Assembly: GCA_035317605.1 (NCBI GenBank)
Contig: DATHGT010000233.1
Coordinates: 1-8,520 of the forward strand
Source of the DNA: DATHGT01 sp035317605
Lineage (GTDB): Bacteria > Methylomirabilota > Methylomirabilia > Rokubacteriales > CSP1-6
Length of the DNA stretch: 8,520 nucleotides
Direction: 5' to 3'
Under the pieces are notes generated by a model. The model was not told the origin of the DNA. It saw only the letters and a program-made list of their open reading frames with translations, and did no database searches. The position numbers were made by a program, and so were the translations under genes. This document shows, piece after piece, positions 5,830 through 8,520 of this stretch (the stretch's first letter is position 1; each line of letters opens with the position of its first letter).

Positions 5830-6602
5830 TGAATAGACTCGCCGGCAAGATCGCGATCGTGACGGGCGCGGGATCGCGCGGGCCGGGGCTCGGCAACGGG
5901 AAGGCGGCGGCGATGCTGTTCGCGCGGGAGGGCGCGCGCGTGCTGTGCGTGGACGTCGCCACCGAGCGCGCGGAGGAAACGGTCGGATTGATCCGCGGCG
6001 AAGGCGGCGAGGCTGGGGCGTTCGCGGCTGACGTCACGCGCCCGGACGACTGTCGCGCGATGGTGGCCGCCGCCGTCGAGCGCTGGGGCGGTCTCGACGT
6101 GCTCCACAACAACGTGGGCATCGAGTCGCGTACCGATCTACTCGACACCACGCTGGAAGACTGGGATCGCACGCTGCGGGTCGATCTCACCTCGATGTTC
6201 CTCGCCACCCAGAGCGCGGTGCCAGCGATGGCCGCGCGCGGCGGCGGCAGCGTGATCTGCGTGTCGTCGGTGGCCGGCCTGCGCGGGATCGGACGCACGG
6301 CGTACGCCGCGGCCAAGGCCGGCGTGATCGGTTTCGTGCGCAGCGTGGCCGGACAGCTCGGGCCGCAGGGCATCCGCGTGAACGCGATCGCTCCCGGCCT
6401 GGTGTGGACGCCGATGGTCGCGTTCCACGGCGACGAGGGACGCGAGCGGCGGCGCGCGGCGAGTCCGCTCGCCACCGAGGGCACGGGCTGGGACGTGGGA
6501 TGGGGAGCCGTCTATCTCGCCAGCGACGAATCGCGCTGGGTCACCGGCCAGACGCTCGTCATCGACGCCGGTCTGACCATCACCGTCAATCAAGGAGCCT
6601 GA
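5829..6602 (+). CDS. Short-chain dehydrogenase/reductase (SDR)
   Basis: The product is 257 aa, the classical SDR length. The start is the GTG at 5829-5831, sharing one base with the preceding stop (TAGTG), which implies translational coupling. The frame stays open far upstream, but only because of base composition. The Rossmann nucleotide-binding motif is TGAGSRGPGLGNG (12-24), longer than the usual TGxxxGIG by a short insertion. Asp42 in CVDV at the end of beta-2 favours NAD(H). DVT (69-71) sits near the adenine ring, NNVG (94-97) replaces NNAG, and the catalytic Ser146, Tyr159 and Lys163 are all present (YAAAK). The C-terminus WVTGQTLVIDAG is typical of the 3-oxoacyl-ACP reductase-like branch. 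It would oxidise or reduce an alcohol or ketone made by the neighbouring enzymes; the substrate is unknown. It lies 3 bp before the LLM oxidoreductase gene. Confidence 0.93.
   Translation: MNRLAGKIAIVTGAGSRGPGLGNGKAAAMLFAREGARVLCVDVATERAEETVGLIRGEGGEAGAFAADVTRPDDCRAMVAAAVERWGGLDVLHNNVGIESRTDLLDTTLEDWDRTLRVDLTSMFLATQSAVPAMAARGGGSVICVSSVAGLRGIGRTAYAAAKAGVIGFVRSVAGQLGPQGIRVNAIAPGLVWTPMVAFHGDEGRERRRAASPLATEGTGWDVGWGAVYLASDESRWVTGQTLVIDAGLTITVNQGA
6592..6597 (+). promoter_or_regulatory. Ribosome binding site of the LLM oxidoreductase gene
   Basis: AAGGAG is embedded in the last codons of the SDR gene, 8 nt before the ATG at 6606, so the two genes are translated from one message. Confidence 0.75.
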
Positions 6603-6605
6603 CAC

Positions 6606-7571
6606 ATGGGGATGACGTTCGGAATTCACTTCGGACACCTGGGCGGGCCGTGGGACGAGATGCAGAAGGTGTGGCGCTTCGCCGACCGGTCCGGCTTCGA
6701 TTGGTTCTCGGTCGCCGACCACTTCCAGGAATCGCCGCCCCAGGGCGGTGACATGGACGCCTTCGAGGGCGTCACCACGCTGGCCGCGGCGGCCATGGAC
6801 ACCAAGCACGTCCGGCTCAGCAGCATGGTGTTCTGCGTGGTCTATCGCAACCCGGGCCAGCTGGCCAAGTCGCTGACGGCCATCGATCACATGTCGGGCG
6901 GGCGCGTGGAGTGCGCGCTCGGCGCCGGCTGGCACCAGATCGAAGCCCAGGCGTTCGGCTACGACTTCCCGTCGATCGGCGTCCGCGAGGACATGCTCGA
7001 GGAATACGCGCAGATCCTGCACGCCCTCTTCGATCCCAAGCAGCCGCGCGTCAACTTCGCGGGCCAGCACTTCAAGATGGTGAACGCGCCCAACAATCCC
7101 AAGCCCGTGCAGCCGCACATCCCCATCTGGATCGGCGGGCGCGGCGAGAAGCGCACGCTCCGCGCGGTCGCGCGCTATGCCGACGGCTGGAACGGAGCCT
7201 ACATCGGGGTCGACGAGTGGAAGCACAAGAGCGACGTGGTCGACCAGTGGTGCGAGAAGGAAGGCCGCGAGCCGACGGCCATCGCGCGTACGGTCAACCT
7301 CGGCTTCTACCTCGGCGCCGACGCCAAGGGCGCGGCCCGCGGGGAGGCGGCGTACCAGCGTCACTACGGCGGACGCAGCGACGGCCGCCAGAACCGCACG
7401 GGCTTCCTGCGCGGCACTCCCAAGGACGTGATGGACATGGTCGGCGAGTACCGCGACGCCGGCTGCTCGCGGCTCAACATCGCCCTGCGTGAAGGCCCCT
7501 ACGACTGGGACGCGCTGCACGCCTACGCCGAGCAAGTCCTCCCCGCCTTCGGCGCCCGCAAACCGTCGTGA
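6606..7571 (+). CDS. LLM-class (luciferase-like) flavin/F420-dependent oxidoreductase
   Basis: The product is 321 aa, a single TIM-barrel luciferase-like domain. Recognisable elements are FSVADHF (34-40) near the cofactor pocket, the long motif from RNPGQLAK (81-88) through TAIDHMSGGR to LGAGWHQIEAQAFG (105-118), and PIWIGGRGEKRTLRAVARYADGWN (173-196), of which the GG binds the cofactor phosphate. Family members use FMN or deazaflavin F420 for hydride transfer or monooxygenation. This architecture is mostly annotated as F420-dependent, but the cofactor cannot be decided from sequence by eye. It is the last gene of the operon with the diiron protein, ThDP enzyme and SDR. The ATG at 6606 is preceded by AAGGAG; a second in-frame ATG at 6612 is possible but less well placed. 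No clear terminator hairpin follows. Confidence 0.92.
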   Translation: MGMTFGIHFGHLGGPWDEMQKVWRFADRSGFDWFSVADHFQESPPQGGDMDAFEGVTTLAAAAMDTKHVRLSSMVFCVVYRNPGQLAKSLTAIDHMSGGRVECALGAGWHQIEAQAFGYDFPSIGVREDMLEEYAQILHALFDPKQPRVNFAGQHFKMVNAPNNPKPVQPHIPIWIGGRGEKRTLRAVARYADGWNGAYIGVDEWKHKSDVVDQWCEKEGREPTAIARTVNLGFYLGADAKGAARGEAAYQRHYGGRSDGRQNRTGFLRGTPKDVMDMVGEYRDAGCSRLNIALREGPYDWDALHAYAEQVLPAFGARKPS

Positions 7572-7596
7572 TGCGAGGTGTATCGAATTTGCGGCA

Positions 7597-7625
7597 TTGA
7601 CACGCCGATCGGGAGGTCGTGCAAT
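7597..7625 (+). promoter_or_regulatory. Sigma-70-type promoter upstream of the Uma2-family gene
   Basis: A perfect TTGACA at 7597-7602 is separated by exactly 17 bp from TGCAAT at 7620-7625 (4 of 6 matches to TATAAT). Transcription would begin near 7632, giving a leader of about 15 nt that carries AGAGGGG ahead of the ATG at 7647. This suggests that the Uma2 gene is a separate unit from the preceding operon. Confidence 0.55.
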
Positions 7626-7646
7626 CCGAAAGAGGGGTGATCGGGA

Positions 7647-8240
7647 ATGATCGGGACCGTCAAGCGATACCGGTTCACCGTCGATCAGTACCACCGCATG
7701 GGCAAGGCGAGGATTTTCTCGCCCGACTGCCGCGTGGAGCTGGTCAACGGCGAGATCTTCGAGATGAGCCCGATCGATCCCTGGCACGCCGGCATCGTGA
7801 ACTGGCTGACCCACCGGTTCATCACCGGACTGGGCGGACGCGCCATAGTCCCCGTTCAGAATCCGACCATCGTTGATCGGCGCTCTGAGCCTCAACCCGA
7901 CCTCATGCTGCTGAAGCCACGCGAGGACTTCTACCGCACCGCGCACCCGACGCCGGAAGACACGCTGCTCATCGTGGAGGTCGCCAACACCTCACTCGGC
8001 CACGACCGTCGGCGCAAGCTGCCGCTCTATGGGAGGACGGGCGTCGTCGAAGTGTGGATCGTCAATCGCGGGGCCGACGCCGTGGACGTCTTCCGCGATC
8101 CGTCACCCGACGGCTATCGCGATCAGGTCCGCCGTGGCCGCGGCGAGCACGTGGCGCCTTCTGCGTTCCCCGACCTCCGGCTCTCGGTGGACGAGATCCT
8201 GGGACCGCCCTCCCCGCCGGCCCTCGACCGACAGCGATAG
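7647..8240 (+). CDS. Uma2-family (DUF820) PD-(D/E)XK-fold protein, putative endonuclease
   Basis: The product is 197 aa, the usual size for this family. It shows RYRFTVDQYHRM (7-18), the acidic RVELVNGEIFEMSP block with E31 (29-42), the SEPQPDLMLL motif with D85 (80-89), LIVEVANTS with E111 (108-116), and a downstream basic and aromatic segment HDRRRKLPLY containing K124, then VEVWIVN (134-140). These acidic residues and the Lys are the expected metal-site elements of the PD-(D/E)XK nuclease-like fold. Family members are abundant, often in many copies, in cyanobacteria, actinobacteria and uncultured phyla. Their real function is not settled; nuclease activity is inferred from fold. It has its own promoter, and AGAGGGG sits 9 nt upstream of the ATG. 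No toxin- or antitoxin-like partner ORF is adjacent. Confidence 0.9.
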   Translation: MIGTVKRYRFTVDQYHRMGKARIFSPDCRVELVNGEIFEMSPIDPWHAGIVNWLTHRFITGLGGRAIVPVQNPTIVDRRSEPQPDLMLLKPREDFYRTAHPTPEDTLLIVEVANTSLGHDRRRKLPLYGRTGVVEVWIVNRGADAVDVFRDPSPDGYRDQVRRGRGEHVAPSAFPDLRLSVDEILGPPSPPALDRQR

Positions 8241-8285
8241 AACCTCGACGGGCTTCTCGCCGGGCGTGCGGCTCGCGAGGTTCAG

Positions 8286-8291
8286 TACAAT
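8286..8291 (+). promoter_or_regulatory. -10 element (TACAAT) upstream of the DUF4242 gene
   Basis: TACAAT matches 5 of 6 consensus positions in the 128-bp gap after the Uma2 gene and would give a leader of about 70 nt. No clear -35 is seen 16-18 bp upstream (GGCGTG at 17 bp). A small 5-bp hairpin with a CGG loop, GCCTT-CGG-AAGGC at 8322-8334, lies within the presumed leader. Confidence 0.4.
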
Positions 8292-8357
8292 GTGACAACC
8301 GGCGGACGGCGACGGGCGGGCGCCTTCGGAAGGCACCGCACCCGAGGCCGCGCCGAG

Positions 8358-8363
8358 AGGAGG
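8358..8363 (+). promoter_or_regulatory. Shine-Dalgarno sequence of the DUF4242 gene
   Basis: A perfect AGGAGG is followed by the 5-nt spacer CACAC and ATG at 8369, which settles the start of the truncated gene and predicts efficient translation. Confidence 0.8.
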
Positions 8364-8368
8364 CACAC

Positions 8369-8520
8369 ATGCCGAAGTTCGTGATCGAGCGTGAGATTCC
8401 GGGGGCGGGGAAGCTGTCGGCTCAGGAGCTGCAGGCGATCTCTCAGAAGTCCTGCGGGGTGCTCAAGGGCATGGGCCCGCAGATCCAGTGGCTCCAGAGC
8501 TACGTGACCGACGACAAGGT
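8369..8520 (+). CDS. DUF4242-domain protein (SCO4226-like, putative nickel-binding), 3'-truncated by window edge
   Basis: The first 50 codons and two bases of the next are visible, beginning MPKFVIEREIPGAGKL and continuing through SAQELQAISQKSCGVLKGMG to the edge. Full-length members are small, about 80-100 residues, with a ferredoxin-like fold; the pattern of an FVIEREIPG first strand, a helix ending in S..V....G, and a W.QSYVTDDK second strand fits well. The Streptomyces coelicolor member SCO4226 is described as a nickel-binding protein; whether this one binds nickel cannot be judged because the rest is missing. The start is supported by the perfect Shine-Dalgarno sequence. Confidence 0.85.
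   Translation, partial: MPKFVIEREIPGAGKLSAQELQAISQKSCGVLKGMGPQIQWLQSYVTDDK

Noticed and set aside
6138..7946. Minus-strand ORF of 602 codons spanning the SDR, LLM and Uma2 genes
   Set aside because: It crosses three well-supported genes and two promoter or intergenic regions, and its sequence is low-complexity Arg/Ala/Asp/His-rich. It is open only because of high GC.
1..8520. tRNA, rRNA, CRISPR array, insertion sequence or attachment site
   Set aside because: I saw no cloverleaf-like sequences, regularly spaced repeats, transposase motifs or long terminal inverted repeats; nearly all bases are accounted for by the listed genes.

Overview
The window is very GC-rich DNA (about two thirds G+C by eye) that is densely coding, with strong third-position GC bias. 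Genes are tightly packed and there is no trace of plasmid, phage or insertion-sequence functions. The gene mix is a solitary hemE, an F420/flavin LLM-class oxidoreductase, an SDR, a benzoylformate decarboxylase-like ThDP enzyme, a lone PaaA/PaaC-like diiron protein, a Uma2-family protein and a DUF4242 protein. This resembles uncultured soil or sediment bacteria with large catabolic repertoires (Rokubacteria/Methylomirabilota-like or similar). That placement is an impression from gene content only.

Left part (1-3286). The 3' end of a TauD/TfdA-type Fe(II)/2-oxoglutarate dioxygenase enters from the left edge on the + strand. It meets, stop codon to stop codon, a minus-strand run read right to left: hemE (uroporphyrinogen decarboxylase), a TauE/SafE-type permease, then an Asp/Glu racemase-superfamily protein. 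The permease has an unusual start problem: its first membrane helix appears to be encoded upstream of the only canonical start codon. Short GC hairpins lie in both gaps between these genes.

Centre (3287-7571). A compact intergenic region of about 80 bp separates hemE from a divergent plus-strand operon. It carries a TTGACA box, a -10-like element set inside a short inverted repeat, and a strong ribosome binding site. The operon has four genes: a PaaA/PaaC-like diiron protein, a ThDP-dependent decarboxylase/carboligase, an SDR that starts inside the preceding stop codon (TAGTG), and an LLM-class oxidoreductase 3 bp downstream of the SDR. This set of one oxygenase-like diiron protein, one C-C lyase/ligase and two redox enzymes looks like a dedicated catabolic or modification pathway. 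Its substrate cannot be told from the sequence, and it is the most interesting part of the window.

Right part (7572-8520). A Uma2-family (DUF820) PD-(D/E)XK-fold protein has its own well-spaced promoter. It is followed by the first 50 codons of a DUF4242 (SCO4226-like, putative nickel-binding) protein with a perfect Shine-Dalgarno sequence, which runs off the right edge. No RNA genes, CRISPR arrays or mobile elements were seen. Every gap between genes is shorter than 130 bp.
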